Both the position numbers and the translations under genes were made by a program. Positions 42,908-52,332 of a DNA stretch of 64,000 nucleotides are shown piece after piece (within the stretch, counting starts at the first letter, position 1; each line of letters starts with the position of its first letter). Location: assembly GCA_001899065.1 (NCBI GenBank), contig MKUZ01000017.1, forward strand, positions 186,001 through 250,000, given 5' to 3'. Origin of the DNA: Devosia sp. 66-22 (GTDB lineage: Bacteria; Pseudomonadota; Alphaproteobacteria; Rhizobiales; Devosiaceae). The notes beneath the pieces are model-generated. The model saw only the letters and a program-made list of their open reading frames with translations, made no database searches and was not told the DNA's origin.

Positions 42908-44989
42908 TTATGCCAATCCGACGCAGGACAGCGCAAAGGCATAGCCCAGCGCGGTCTCCTTGATGCGGTCGAACCGGCCCGAGGCGCCGCCATGCCCGGC
43001 CCCCATATGGGTCTTGAGATAGAGCGGCCGGCTGTCGGTCTTGGTGGCGCGCAGTTTTGCCACCCATTTGGCCGGTTCCCAATAGGTCACCCGCGGGTCG
43101 GTGAGGCCGGCCAGCGCCAGGATCGGCGGATAGTCCATGGCCGTCACCTGCTCGTAGGGCGCATAGGCGGCGACGCGCTGGAAATCGGCTTCCGACTCGA
43201 TGGGGTTGCCCCATTCCGGCCATTCGGGCGGGGTGAGCGGCAGGGTGTCGTCGCTCATGGTATTGAGCACGTCGACGAAGGGGACGATGGCCAGCACGCC
43301 GGCCCAGAGGTCCGGGCGCATATTGGCGACGGCGCCCATCAGCATGCCGCCGGCCGAGCCGCCTTCGGCGACGACCTTGCCCGGCGCCGCATAGCCGTCG
43401 GCGATGAGCTTTTCGGCCGAGGCGATGAAATCGGTGAAGGTGTTGAGCTTGTGCTCGCGCCGGCCGTTCCGGTACCAGGCATAGCCCTTCTCCATGCCGC
43501 CGCGGATATGCGCCACGGCATAGACCATGCCGCGATCGACCAGCGACAGCACCGAGACCGAGAAGGCAGCCGGCATCGACATGCCGTATGAGCCATAGCC
43601 GTAAAGCAGGGCCGGCGCGGTGCCGTCGATGGGCGTGTCCCTGCGATGGAGCAGAGTGATGGGCACGCGCGCGCCATCGGCTGCGTCGGCGAAGATGCGG
43701 CGGGTGACATAGTCGGCCGGATCGTGGCCGCTCGGCACCTCCTGCTCCTTGAGCAGGGTACGCGCGCCGGTATCGAGGTCGATGTCGTAAGTGCGCGAGG
43801 GTGTCGTGGGCGACGAATAGGTCATGCGGAAGGTCGTCGCATCGAACTCGTAGCCGGCAGACATGCCGAGCGAATAGGCCTCCTCGTCGAAGGCGACGGT
43901 CCATTCGCGGTTGTCGCGCAGGTCGCGCACGACGATGCGCGGCAGGCCCTCATAGCGCTCGAGCCGCACGAGGTGATTGGCGAACAGCAGGATGTCGAGG
44001 ATGAGCACGCCCGCGACGTGCGGCAGGAGGTCCGTCCAGTGCGCGGCGTCGGGAGCCTCGGCGGGCGCGGTGACGATCTTGTAGTCCTCGGCACCATCGG
44101 CATTGGTGAGCATGTAGAGCAGACCGCCACGCTCCTCGGCATCGTATTCGCGCTCGGCGAGCCGCGCCGACACCAGGCGAGGCTCGAGGCTGCCGTCGCC
44201 GATGAGGTAGAGCTCGGACGTCTGGTGGTCGTGCACGTCGATGACGATGTAGCGGCGGCTGAGCGTTTCGCCGACGCCCACGAAGAAGCCGGGATCGGCC
44301 TCCTCATAGACGATCGTGTCGTCGGCCTGCGGCGTGCCGATGACGTGGCGGCGGACGCGGAACGGGCGATGGCTCTCGTCGAGCTCGGTGTAATAGAGCG
44401 CTGTTCCATCCGGCGACCAGGTGCCGCCGTCGCCGGACTCCTCGATCGTCTCGCCGGTATCCTTGCCGGTCGCGATGTCGCGGATATGGATGGTGTAGAA
44501 TTCCGAGCCCTGCCGGTCGGCGGCCCAGGCGAGCAGGGTGTGGTCGGGCGAGTGCTCGGCGCCGCCGAAGCCGAAATAGCCCTCGCCGGCCTCGACATTG
44601 CAGTCGAGCAGGATGGTTTCGTCGCCACCCGCGCGCGGGGTGCGCACGATCAGCGGGTACTGCCGGCCTTCCTCCATGCGGGAGTTGTAGGCCCACGGCC
44701 CGTCCGGATCGGGCAGGTCGGTCTCGTCCTCTTTGATGCGGCCGCGAATCTCGCGGTAGATCGCCTCGATCAACTCCCCCTGCGGCGCCTCGAAACCCGC
44801 TGCGACATAGGCGTTCTCGGCCTCGAGATAGGTCCGGATGTCGGCGGGAAGCGTATCGGGCGCCTGCATGACCTCCTGCCAATTGTCGGCGCGCAGCCAG
44901 GCATAGGGGTCCTGCCGGGTGACGCCATGCTGGGTGATGGCGTGCTGGCGGCGGTCGGCGAGGGGAGGCGTGAGGGTGGTTTCGGTCAT
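42908..44989 (-). CDS. ptrB: Oligopeptidase B (prolyl oligopeptidase family, S9)
   Basis: A 693-residue cytoplasmic serine peptidase. The first 400 residues are a propeller domain (DPYAWLRADNWQEVM start is typical); the C-terminal alpha/beta-hydrolase domain has the catalytic Ser in EGGSAGGMLMG (near residue 543), Asp in GLTDPRVTYWEP and His in HMGAGHGGASGR. Such enzymes cleave short peptides after Arg or Lys. The ATG at 44989 is chosen because the family N-terminus follows. It is divergent from the mrp operon, with 130 bases between starts. Confidence 0.92.
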   Translation of the reverse strand: MTETTLTPPLADRRQHAITQHGVTRQDPYAWLRADNWQEVMQAPDTLPADIRTYLEAENAYVAAGFEAPQGELIEAIYREIRGRIKEDETDLPDPDGPWAYNSRMEEGRQYPLIVRTPRAGGDETILLDCNVEAGEGYFGFGGAEHSPDHTLLAWAADRQGSEFYTIHIRDIATGKDTGETIEESGDGGTWSPDGTALYYTELDESHRPFRVRRHVIGTPQADDTIVYEEADPGFFVGVGETLSRRYIVIDVHDHQTSELYLIGDGSLEPRLVSARLAEREYDAEERGGLLYMLTNADGAEDYKIVTAPAEAPDAAHWTDLLPHVAGVLILDILLFANHLVRLERYEGLPRIVVRDLRDNREWTVAFDEEAYSLGMSAGYEFDATTFRMTYSSPTTPSRTYDIDLDTGARTLLKEQEVPSGHDPADYVTRRIFADAADGARVPITLLHRRDTPIDGTAPALLYGYGSYGMSMPAAFSVSVLSLVDRGMVYAVAHIRGGMEKGYAWYRNGRREHKLNTFTDFIASAEKLIADGYAAPGKVVAEGGSAGGMLMGAVANMRPDLWAGVLAIVPFVDVLNTMSDDTLPLTPPEWPEWGNPIESEADFQRVAAYAPYEQVTAMDYPPILALAGLTDPRVTYWEPAKWVAKLRATKTDSRPLYLKTHMGAGHGGASGRFDRIKETALGYAFALSCVGLA

Positions 44990-45119
44990 GGCGGGTACAT
45001 AGGCGTGCCCCCCGGGCGTTGCCAACAGGGATTCCCGCTCCGGCGGGGCACAATGGCCGGTTTGGGTAGCCTCACCCGCTGGTTCCGCTAAGGTGGCCCC
45101 GACGAATCCCGGGGTCGCC

Positions 45120-47564
45120 TTGACGCTCAACTTCGACATCTTCGCCATCGCGCTGCTGCTGTCGCCCTTCGCGGCCGCGCTGCTGGCCCCGGCGATGTGC
45201 CGGCATGGCGGCGTGGCCGCGGGATGGGGGCTCGCGCTCGTGCCCGCGGCGCTGTTCGTCGCGCTGCTGACGACGGTCGAGGGCGTTGCCGCGGGCCGTC
45301 CGGTCCGGCTCGCGATCGACTGGGTGCCGGCGCTGGACCTCCGGCTGTCCTTCCTGATCGACGGGCTCAGCCTGGTCTTCGCCCTGGCGATCACCGGCAT
45401 CGGCGCGTTCATCGTGATCTATTCGACCAGCTATCTGCACGATCATCGCCATCGCGGGCGCTTCATCGCCTTCCTGCTGCTGTTCATGGGCGCCATGCTC
45501 GGGCTGGTGCTGTCGGACAGCCTGGTGGGGCTGTTCGTGTTCTGGGAACTGACGAGCGTCACCTCGTTCCTGCTGATCGGCTTCGATCACGAGCGCGAGG
45601 CGGCACGGCGTGGCGCGATCCAGGCGCTCATCGTGACGGGCATTGGCGGCCTCGCGCTGATGGCGGGCGGCGTGCTGCTGCATCACGTGGCCGGCACCTG
45701 GACGATCTCCGACCTCGCCTACTCGCCGACGCTGCGCGAGGCGGGGTGGTCCTACCCATGGGTGCTGGGCTTCATCGTCGTCGCCGCGTTTACCAAATCG
45801 GCGCAGTGGCCGTTCCACTTCTGGCTGCCCAACGCGATGGAAGCGCCCACGCCGGTGTCGGCCTATCTCCACTCGGCGACAATGGTGCAGGCGGGGGTGT
45901 ACCTGCTGGCGCGGATGTCGCCACTGCTGGCGGGAACGCCGCAATGGCAGGCGCTGCTGTGCAGCTTCGGCGCCATCACATTGCTGTGGGGCGGCGTGGC
46001 CGCGCTGCGCCAGACCGACCTCAAGCAGATCCTGGCGCAGACCACGATCGCATCGCTGGGCCTGTCGGTGATGCTGCTTGGAATCGGCGGTGAAACGGCG
46101 GCGATGGCGGTGGCCGCCTATTTCGTCGCCCATGCGCTCTACAAGGCGGCGCTGTTCCTCGTCACGGGCATCATCGACCACGGTACGGGAACGCGCGACA
46201 TCACGGTGCTGGGCGGGCTGCGCGATACGCTCACCATCACCTTCATCTGCGCCGCCCTGGCGGGACTGTCGATGTTCGGCATCCCGCCGCTGCTCGGCTA
46301 CCTCGCCAAGGAGGAGATGTATGCGGCGCTGAGCACGGGGGACGCCTGGGGCATCGTCGCCATCGTCGTGATGGTCCTCGGCAATGCCCTGCTGGGCGTG
46401 GTGGGCCTCGCCGTGATGATCCGGCCGTTCATGGGGCCATTGCGACCGACCCCGCACGCGCCGCACGAGGGAGACTTCGCCCTGTGGATCGGCCCGGCGC
46501 TGTTCGGCCTCGCCAGTCTCGCGGTGCTGTTCGCGGTCTCGCCCTATGGCGAGCTGCTCCTCGCGCCGATGGCTTCGAGCATTGCCGGGCATCCCGTCGA
46601 GAGCCACCTCGGCTTTGCCGTCGATTTCGGCGCGCTGCCGGTGTGGTTGTCGCTGGTGACCTGGGGGCTGGCGATCGCGATCTACTGGCAGCGGGACTGG
46701 ATCCGCGCGGCCATTGCCAAAACTGTCCCGTCCCGCGCCGGAAAGCTCGTGAGCCGGCGCCGGGCGCGAGCGGTGCCGCGGGCGACGGCTCCCGGCGAGC
46801 CGGAAGTCGAGGCCGAGCTCGATCGCTCGGTCGAGGAGCGCGCCGTGTGGACCTGGGATCGCGGCTTCGACCAGGCGATGTTCGGGCTGATCCGCGCCGC
46901 GGGGGGATGGACGAGGGTGTTCCATCACGGCCGTCTCGAACTCTATGTCGTCGTCGCCTTCGCGTGCCTCGCGATTGTGCTCGTGACGCCGCTCTGGGCG
47001 ATGAACGACTGGCCGGCGCTGCCGCATTTTGCCGGCGGCGCGTTCTACGAATGGGGCGTGATCGCGATGGCGGCGATCGGCGTCGTCATGGTGGTGCTGG
47101 CGCCTTCGCGGCTCGGGGCGATCATCGCGCTCGGCGTGCAGGGACTGGCGGTGGCGCTGATCTTCATGGTGTTCGGCGCGCCCGACCTCGCCTTCACGCA
47201 GCTGATGGTCGAGACGCTCTCGGTGGTGATCCTCGCGCTGGTGATGACGCGGTTGCGCCTGTCGACGCGCGACCCACGGCCGTATGAGGATCTGGCGCGC
47301 GACGGGCTGCTGGCGCTGCTGATCGGCGGCTCGGTGTCGCTGCTGCTGCTGCGCGTGCTGCAGGGCGCGTTCGATGGCCGGCTCAGCGAGTTCTTCGCGC
47401 GCACAAGCGTCGAGATCGCGCACGGCCACAACATCGTCAACGTGATCCTCGTGGACTATCGCGGCCTCGATACGCTGGGCGAAATCTCGGTGGTGATGAC
47501 GGCCGGCATCGCCGTGCTGGCGCTGCTCAGGCGGCAGCGCAAGCGCAAGGCGGTGGCGGCATGA
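45120..47564 (+). CDS. mrpA: Multisubunit Na+/H+ antiporter subunit A (MrpA/MnhA)
   Basis: An 814-residue polytopic protein related to the complex I proton-pumping subunit NuoL. Key residues include the Glu/Lys of [15 protein letters not shown] and the [20 protein letters not shown] loop. The last 180 residues carry the MrpA C-terminal (DUF4040-like) region ([20 protein letters not shown]). The TTG at 45120 (GGGG five bases upstream, then [13 protein letters not shown]) is preferred; a GTG at 45093 adds nine residues. It heads the seven-gene mrp operon, exporting Na+ in exchange for H+ in alkali or salt. Confidence 0.92.
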   Translation: MTLNFDIFAIALLLSPFAAALLAPAMCRHGGVAAGWGLALVPAALFVALLTTVEGVAAGRPVRLAIDWVPALDLRLSFLIDGLSLVFALAITGIGAFIVIYSTSYLHDHRHRGRFIAFLLLFMGAMLGLVLSDSLVGLFVFWELTSVTSFLLIGFDHEREAARRGAIQALIVTGIGGLALMAGGVLLHHVAGTWTISDLAYSPTLREAGWSYPWVLGFIVVAAFTKSAQWPFHFWLPNAMEAPTPVSAYLHSATMVQAGVYLLARMSPLLAGTPQWQALLCSFGAITLLWGGVAALRQTDLKQILAQTTIASLGLSVMLLGIGGETAAMAVAAYFVAHALYKAALFLVTGIIDHGTGTRDITVLGGLRDTLTITFICAALAGLSMFGIPPLLGYLAKEEMYAALSTGDAWGIVAIVVMVLGNALLGVVGLAVMIRPFMGPLRPTPHAPHEGDFALWIGPALFGLASLAVLFAVSPYGELLLAPMASSIAGHPVESHLGFAVDFGALPVWLSLVTWGLAIAIYWQRDWIRAAIAKTVPSRAGKLVSRRRARAVPRATAPGEPEVEAELDRSVEERAVWTWDRGFDQAMFGLIRAAGGWTRVFHHGRLELYVVVAFACLAIVLVTPLWAMNDWPALPHFAGGAFYEWGVIAMAAIGVVMVVLAPSRLGAIIALGVQGLAVALIFMVFGAPDLAFTQLMVETLSVVILALVMTRLRLSTRDPRPYEDLARDGLLALLIGGSVSLLLLRVLQGAFDGRLSEFFARTSVEIAHGHNIVNVILVDYRGLDTLGEISVVMTAGIAVLALLRRQRKRKAVAA

Positions 47565-47965
47565 ACACGCTGATCTTCCGCACCATGGCGCCGCTCATCG
47601 CCGCCGCGATGATCCTGTTTTCGATCGTGATCCTGCTGCGCGGTCACAACGATCCGGGCGGCGGCTTCATCGGCGGGCTCATCGCCGCTTCGGCGGCGGC
47701 GGTTTACGGCATGGCGCGCGGCGTCGGCGAGGTGCGCCGGCTGCTGCGCTTCAACCCCATCGCCTTTGCCGGCTTCGGCGTGGTGCTGGCGGGTACCGTG
47801 GGGCTGCTCTCGATCCTTTACGGCGTGCCCTTCATGACGGCGCTGTGGCTGCCGGGCTACGCCTTCGGCGTGCCGGGCGCGTTCGACATCGGCGTCTACT
47901 TCGTGGTGTTCGGCACCATGACCGCCATCATCCTCGCGCTCGAAGATGGCGGGGAGGGCGTGTGA
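47561..47965 (+). CDS. mrpB: Na+/H+ antiporter subunit B (MrpB/MnhB)
   Basis: A 134-residue membrane protein with four helices and the family motif [20 protein letters not shown]. The ATG overlaps the mrpA stop (ATGA). Separate A and B genes, rather than the fused form found in some rhizobia, make this a full seven-gene Mrp set. Confidence 0.92.
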   Translation: MNTLIFRTMAPLIAAAMILFSIVILLRGHNDPGGGFIGGLIAASAAAVYGMARGVGEVRRLLRFNPIAFAGFGVVLAGTVGLLSILYGVPFMTALWLPGYAFGVPGAFDIGVYFVVFGTMTAIILALEDGGEGV

Positions 47966-48342
47966 TGGAGCCGGTGGTCGCGCTGCTCGTCGGACTGTTC
48001 GTTGCGGTGGCCGCGTATCTGATGCTGTCGCGTGCGCTGGTGCGCGTGCTGCTGGGCGTGGTGGTGCTGGGCAATGCGGTGAACCTGCTGATCTTCGTGT
48101 CGGGGCGGCTGACCAGCGCGGCGCCGCCGATCGTGCCCAAGGGCGAGGCGACGCCGGTGGGCTACTTCGCCAACCCGCTGCCGCAGGCCCTGATCCTGAC
48201 CGCGATCGTGATCGGCTTTGCGATGTTCGCCTTCCTGATCGTGCTGGCGCTTCGCGCCTATCAGGAGATGCATGCCGACGACACCGACCAGATGCGCCTC
48301 GCCGAACCGGACGGCGAGCCCAACCCGCCGCTGGAGTACTGA
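47965..48342 (+). CDS. mrpC: Na+/H+ antiporter subunit C (MrpC/MnhC)
   Basis: A 125-residue NuoK-like membrane protein with three helices (LGNAVNLLIFVSG; PLPQALILTAIVIGFAMFAF), the family signature. The start overlaps the mrpB stop by one base (TGATG). It sits at the interface of the A and D subunits in the complex. Confidence 0.92.
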   Translation: MEPVVALLVGLFVAVAAYLMLSRALVRVLLGVVVLGNAVNLLIFVSGRLTSAAPPIVPKGEATPVGYFANPLPQALILTAIVIGFAMFAFLIVLALRAYQEMHADDTDQMRLAEPDGEPNPPLEY

Positions 48343-48345
48343 GCG

Positions 48346-49839
48346 GTGATCGAGCATGTGACACCGCCGGCCGACTGGGTGATCATCCTGCCCGTGGTGC
48401 TGTGCCTGATGGGCGCGGCGCTGCTGCTGATGCTGCGCGGCGCGCTCAGGGTGCAGCTCTGGGTGACGCTGGCGGTGATCCTCGCGGTGCTGGTGTGCGA
48501 CGCGCTGCTGTTCAACCGCGTCATGCAGGCGGGCCCGCTCAGCATGACGATGGGCAAGTGGCTGCCGCCCTTCGGCATCAGCTTCACGGCCGATGTGCTG
48601 GGCGCGAGCTTCGCGCTGGCAGGGGCGGTCGCGACACTCTGCGTGGTGCTGTACCAGCAGGGCGACACGCCGGAGGCGGCGGTGCGCGACGGCGTCTACC
48701 CGCTCGTCCTGCTGCTGCTCGCGGGCGTGACCGGCGCGTTCCTCACGGGTGACCTGTTTAACCTCTATGTGTGGTTCGAGGTGATGCTGATCGCCTCGTT
48801 CGGGCTGATCGTGCTGGCGGGACATCCGCTGCAGCTCGACGCGGCGGTGAAGTACGGCATCCTCAACTTCCTCGCGACGACGCTCTTCCTGATGGGGCTG
48901 GGGCTGCTCTATGGCCTGCTGGGCACGCTCAACATGGCCGACATCGTCGGCGCTGCGGCGCGCGCGGATGCGGCCCCACTGACCGCCATCGGCGCGCTGT
49001 TCGCGCTTGCCTTCGGCATGAAGGCGGCGGTGTTTCCGGTCAATGCGTGGCTGCCTGCCTCGTATCACGCGCCGCCGCCCGCCATCTCGGCGCTGATGGG
49101 CGGACTGCTCACCAAGGTGGGGATCTATGCGCTGCTGCGCACGCTGGTGATGCTGCTGCCGGTGGCGCGTGAGCACCTGGCGCCGGTGCTGCTGGCGCTG
49201 GCGATCGCCACCGCGATCCTCGGTCCGCTGTCGGCGATCGCGGAGACCGGCCTCCGCCGCGCCATCGGCTTCATGCTGATCGGCGGCGTCGGCCTGATGC
49301 TGCTGAGCGTGGCCGGTGTCGCGCCGGAGGCAGTCGCGGGCAGCATCGCCTACGGCGTGCACGCGATCCTCACGCTGACCGGCCTCTATCTCGTGGCGGG
49401 GCTCATCGAGCGCGCCACAGGGCAGGGCGATACGCGGCAGATGCGCGGCCTCTATGCCGCGAACTCATCGCTCTCGATCCTGTTCTTCGTGCTCGTGCTG
49501 GCTGTCTCGGGCGTGCCGCCCTTCCTCGGCTTCTGGCCGAAGCTGCTGCTGCTGCAGGGCTTCGTCGGCGCGACCGACTGGCTGGCCGTCTTCACTGTAT
49601 TGCTCAATGCGCTGCTGACGCTGATCGCCGGGTCGCGGTTGTGGTCGCACATCTTCTGGCGCGGCACGGCGGAGAAGGCGGCGCTGCCGCCATCGCCGAT
49701 GATGGCCACGTGGATACTGACCATCGTGGTGGTCGTGCTCGGGCTCGCGCCAGCGATCCTGGTCGAAGCTGCGACGATTGCGGCGCGGGACCTGCTCGAT
49801 CCGGCGCGCTACATTGCTTCGGTGGGGCTCAGCCCATGA
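48346..49839 (+). CDS. mrpD: Na+/H+ antiporter subunit D (MrpD/MnhD)
   Basis: A 497-residue NuoN/NuoM-like antiporter subunit. The core Glu is in YVWFEVMLIASFGL and the core Lys in FGMKAAVFPVNAWLP. The start is the GTG at 48346, three bases after the mrpC stop. With MrpA it forms the ion-conducting half of the complex. Confidence 0.93.
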   Translation: MIEHVTPPADWVIILPVVLCLMGAALLLMLRGALRVQLWVTLAVILAVLVCDALLFNRVMQAGPLSMTMGKWLPPFGISFTADVLGASFALAGAVATLCVVLYQQGDTPEAAVRDGVYPLVLLLLAGVTGAFLTGDLFNLYVWFEVMLIASFGLIVLAGHPLQLDAAVKYGILNFLATTLFLMGLGLLYGLLGTLNMADIVGAAARADAAPLTAIGALFALAFGMKAAVFPVNAWLPASYHAPPPAISALMGGLLTKVGIYALLRTLVMLLPVAREHLAPVLLALAIATAILGPLSAIAETGLRRAIGFMLIGGVGLMLLSVAGVAPEAVAGSIAYGVHAILTLTGLYLVAGLIERATGQGDTRQMRGLYAANSSLSILFFVLVLAVSGVPPFLGFWPKLLLLQGFVGATDWLAVFTVLLNALLTLIAGSRLWSHIFWRGTAEKAALPPSPMMATWILTIVVVVLGLAPAILVEAATIAARDLLDPARYIASVGLSP

Positions 49840-50150
49840 GATGGCTCTCGCTGCTAGTGCTGTTCGTCCGCGAACTGATCGTCAGCGCGCTCAAGGTCGC
49901 GTGGCTGGCGTTGCAGCCCCGGCTCACCATCCGGCCGGCGATCATCGCGTATCCGCTAACGGTGACGACCGACGCGCAGATCACGCTGCTCGCCAACATG
50001 ATCACGCTGACGCCGGGAACGCTGAGCGTCGACGTGTCGGCCGATCGCAGGACGCTCTACATCCACGCCATCGACATGGCGTCCAAGGAGGCCCTGATCG
50101 GCGATATTGCGGCGGGCTTCGAAACCAAGATCCTGGGGGTGCTCCGATGA
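49836..50150 (+). CDS. mrpE: Na+/H+ antiporter subunit E (MrpE/MnhE)
   Basis: A 104-residue protein with an N-terminal helix and a short cytoplasmic domain (LLANMITLTPGTLSVDVSAD, the family signature). It is shorter than many MrpE proteins (about 160), as the first of the usual two helices is missing. The start overlaps the mrpD stop (ATGA). Confidence 0.9.
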   Translation: MRWLSLLVLFVRELIVSALKVAWLALQPRLTIRPAIIAYPLTVTTDAQITLLANMITLTPGTLSVDVSADRRTLYIHAIDMASKEALIGDIAAGFETKILGVLR

Positions 50151-50413
50151 TCGAGACGGTCACCACGATCTGCTTCGCGCTGCTCGGCCTTGCCATGCTT
50201 GCCGCCATCGTGCGCATCATTCGCGGCCCGACGCTGGCCGACCGCATCCTCGGCCTCGATACGATCACGGTGATCGCGGTGGGGATCATCGGCCTGTTCG
50301 CGGTCACCTCGGGGCTCTCGCTCTATGCCGATATCGCTATCGCGGTCGCGCTGGTGGGCTTCCTGTCCACGGTGGCGTTTGCCCGCTACCTGCTGTCGCG
50401 AGCGCGCAATTGA
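50147..50413 (+). CDS. mrpF: Na+/H+ antiporter subunit F (MrpF/MnhF)
   Basis: An 88-residue three-helix membrane protein with the signature RIIRGPTLADRILGLDTI. The start overlaps the mrpE stop (ATGA). F contributes the conserved Asp that lines the sodium path in the complex. Confidence 0.92.
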   Translation: MIETVTTICFALLGLAMLAAIVRIIRGPTLADRILGLDTITVIAVGIIGLFAVTSGLSLYADIAIAVALVGFLSTVAFARYLLSRARN

Positions 50414-50730
50414 TCTATCTCGCCGCCGCCCTGCTGCTCGCCGGTTCGCTGCTCACCGCCATCGCCGCGCTCGGCATCCTGCGCTTTCCCGATGTCTATA
50501 CGCGGCTCCATGCCGCCTCCAAGGCCGGTCCGCTCGGTGCCGGGCTGATCCTGCTGGCGGTGGCGTGCATGGCCGGCGACTGGGCGATCGCGGTGCGCTG
50601 CGTGCTCGGTTTCGTGTTCCTGATCCTCACCAGCCCAGTATCGGCGCACCTGCTGGCGCGGGCGGCACTTCGGACCGGTACAAGTCCCGATCCGCGGACC
50701 AGTATTCAAGAATACGACAGCAATCACTGA
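50410..50730 (+). CDS. mrpG: Na+/H+ antiporter subunit G (MrpG/MnhG)
   Basis: A 106-residue three-helix protein with the signature LRFPDVYTRLHAASKAGPLG. The TTG at 50410 overlaps the mrpF stop (TTGA), consistent with coupling through the operon. No terminator was recognised after it. Confidence 0.9.
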   Translation: MIYLAAALLLAGSLLTAIAALGILRFPDVYTRLHAASKAGPLGAGLILLAVACMAGDWAIAVRCVLGFVFLILTSPVSAHLLARAALRTGTSPDPRTSIQEYDSNH

Positions 50731-50873
50731 GCAATAGAGTGCATGCCGGCGCAGAATTTGCCGCGGTGCATACACCTAATGGTAAGTTGCAATCGGTCGG
50801 GGTCCGCCCTAAAGAATCGATACTTGGCAAGGTTGCGCCCACCTTGCTGGGGTAAGTAAGAAAAGGAAACGAA

Positions 50874-51299
50874 ATGACTGACGAGAACGGCGCGGCCTTT
50901 GCGGGTGACAACGATCTCATCGATCTCAGCACTGAGATTGTGAGCGCGTATGTCAGCCATAACGCCCTGAGCGTCACCGATTTGCCCAAGCTGATCGCGG
51001 ACGTTCATTCGGCATTGCGGGGGCTACGCTCCAACACTGCTCCGGAGCCTGCCGAGGAGCTGAGGCCGGCGGTGCCGGTCAAGAAATCGGTCGCGGCGGA
51101 CTACATCATCTGCCTCGAAGACGGCAAAAAGTTCAAATCGCTCAAGCGGCACCTGCGGACACACTACAATCTGTCGCCCGAGGAATACCGCGAGAAATGG
51201 GGCCTGCCGGCGGACTATCCGATGGTGGCTCCGAACTATTCGGCGACCCGCTCCCGGCTCGCCAAGGACAATGGTCTGGGCCGCAAGGCCGGCAAGTAA
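50874..51299 (+). CDS. mucR: MucR/Ros-family zinc-finger regulator
   Basis: A 141-residue regulator of the Ros/MucR family. The prokaryotic zinc finger is in the second half (ICLEDGKKFKSLKRHLRTHY, then NLSPEEYREKWGLPADYP). The N-terminal 60 residues are the oligomerisation segment. MucR proteins bind AT-rich DNA and silence many genes, including exopolysaccharide and virulence loci, and usually repress their own promoter. The ATG at 50874 has AAGGAAAC upstream; a strong terminator follows. The leader is lower in GC than the gene, as expected for a MucR target. Confidence 0.93.
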   Translation: MTDENGAAFAGDNDLIDLSTEIVSAYVSHNALSVTDLPKLIADVHSALRGLRSNTAPEPAEELRPAVPVKKSVAADYIICLEDGKKFKSLKRHLRTHYNLSPEEYREKWGLPADYPMVAPNYSATRSRLAKDNGLGRKAGK

Positions 51300-51319
51300 C
51301 GGACCTCTACTTCTTCTCA

Positions 51320-51357
51320 AGACGCGGCGCCAAGCCATTGGCGCCGCGTCTCTTTTT
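51320..51357 (+). terminator. Rho-independent terminator of mucR
   Basis: A 14-base perfect stem (AGACGCGGCGCCAA at 51320-51333 with its complement at 51338-51351), loop GCCA, and a CTTTTT tail. It lies 20 bases after the mucR stop. Confidence 0.92.
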
Positions 51358-51374
51358 GCGCTGATGTGGAAAAG

Positions 51375-51410
51375 TTATCCCCGTGTGACGGACCTGTGTC
51401 ATAGATATAG
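51375..51410 (+). promoter_or_regulatory. Conserved promoter-region block (copy A) before the DnaA-IV-like gene
   Basis: It begins TTATCCCCGTGTGACG and continues ACCTGTG and ATA. Near-identical sequence occurs at 63527-63562 before another HTH gene (24 of the first 29 positions equal). TTATCCCCG differs from the DnaA box TTATCCACA at two positions. It lies 28 bases before the ATG at 51438 and overlaps the palindrome at 51404-51427, so it probably contains the promoter. Confidence 0.6.
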
Positions 51411-51427
51411 GAATATGTTCCTATATC
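51404..51427. promoter_or_regulatory. 24-base palindrome just upstream of the DnaA-IV-like gene
   Basis: Perfect ten-base arms (GATATAGGAA and its complement) separated by TATG, ending ten bases before the ATG at 51438. It is AT-rich in a GC-rich genome, has no T-tract and lies beside the ribosome-binding site (GGGTGAGG). This fits an operator for autoregulation. Confidence 0.65.
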
Positions 51428-51437
51428 GGGTGAGGCC

Positions 51438-51815
51438 ATGCATTTGGGATTTTTGGATTGGGAGCCGGCGGGCCGGCTGCGGTTTCAGAAGCTGAGGACC
51501 GACCCCGAGGTCTTCCTCCTCACGCAATTGGTGGCGCAGGAGCGCCGCGTCTCGCTGACCAGCCTGCTGCGCCGTTCGCGCGGCTCGGGCCATGCCGCGG
51601 CGGCGCGGCAGCTCGCGATGTATCTCTGCCATGTCCTGCTGAAGCGGCCGCAGGATGTCGTCGCCGAGCTGTTTCATCGCGACCGGACGACCGTGGCCCA
51701 CGCCATGCAGTCGATCGAGGACTGCCGGGACGATCCCGGCGTCGAGGGCGAGATCGCGCGTATCGAGCAGCGCTTCAACGAGACGCGGGTCACCGAGGTG
51801 CAGCATGCCGCGTGA
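51438..51815 (+). CDS. Stand-alone DnaA domain IV-like DNA-binding protein
   Basis: A 125-residue protein. Residues about 45-105 resemble the DNA-binding domain of DnaA (GHAAAARQLAMYLCHVLLKR, then the signature HRDRTTVAHAMQSIEDC, compare HTTV-HA in DnaA). The AAA+ domain is absent, so it can bind DnaA-like sites but not initiate replication by itself. The palindrome at 51404 and the TTATCCCCG block upstream are possible binding sites. It overlaps the DUF6456 gene by 11 bases. Similar pairs are common in Hyphomicrobiales; their job is unknown. Confidence 0.78.
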   Translation: MHLGFLDWEPAGRLRFQKLRTDPEVFLLTQLVAQERRVSLTSLLRRSRGSGHAAAARQLAMYLCHVLLKRPQDVVAELFHRDRTTVAHAMQSIEDCRDDPGVEGEIARIEQRFNETRVTEVQHAA

Positions 51816-52332
51816 CTTCGCAGCACAACACCGGCTCGATGCCACCGACGGGCAGGGACGGCAGGTCAATCTTGCCGAGAGTCCGCTGTCGCGCCTCGCC
51901 GCTGGCGAGACGGCGTTTCTCCAGCCGCATCACCTCGAGGCCGGCGAGCGTGTTCGCAGGCTGGTCGAGCGCAGCCTGCTGCAGCCGGCGGTGACGATGA
52001 ACTATGGCGGCGTCGTCTCGGGTGGAGGGCATCGAGTGGGCGCAGGCGATCTCGCCGACATGGCCGTCGACGCGCGCCGGACGCTCGACGCGATCCATCG
52101 CGCGCTGCCCGCCGAGTGCGCCGGCGTGGTGATGGACGTGTGCGGCTGGCTCAAGGGCCTGCAGGAGGTGGAGCGTGATCGCGGCTGGCCGCGCCGCTCG
52201 GCGAAGCTGGTGCTGCGCATCGGCCTCGAGCAGCTCGCGCAGCACTTCGGGCTAGGCCCCCATGCCGTTGGAAAGACTCGCGTTCCACAACGCAGCTGGA
52301 TGGATGGCGAGCGGCCACAGATGCGGTTCTAG
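51805..52332 (+). CDS. DUF6456 domain protein
   Basis: A 175-residue protein with the DUF6456 pattern LSRLAAGETAFLQPHHLEAG and ERVRRLVERSLLQPAVTMNY, a probable helical DNA-binding fold, and the tail VCGWLKGLQEVERDRGWP followed by LVLRIGLEQLAQHFGL. The ATG overlaps the preceding gene by 11 bases, implying coupled synthesis with the DnaA-IV-like protein. The stop shares CTAG with the convergent sufE. Function unknown. Confidence 0.78.
   Translation: MPRDFAAQHRLDATDGQGRQVNLAESPLSRLAAGETAFLQPHHLEAGERVRRLVERSLLQPAVTMNYGGVVSGGGHRVGAGDLADMAVDARRTLDAIHRALPAECAGVVMDVCGWLKGLQEVERDRGWPRRSAKLVLRIGLEQLAQHFGLGPHAVGKTRVPQRSWMDGERPQMRF

Noticed and set aside
45072-47429. A second very long antisense frame opposite mrpA
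   Set aside because: Same reason: it mirrors the codon pattern of mrpA and shows no domain.
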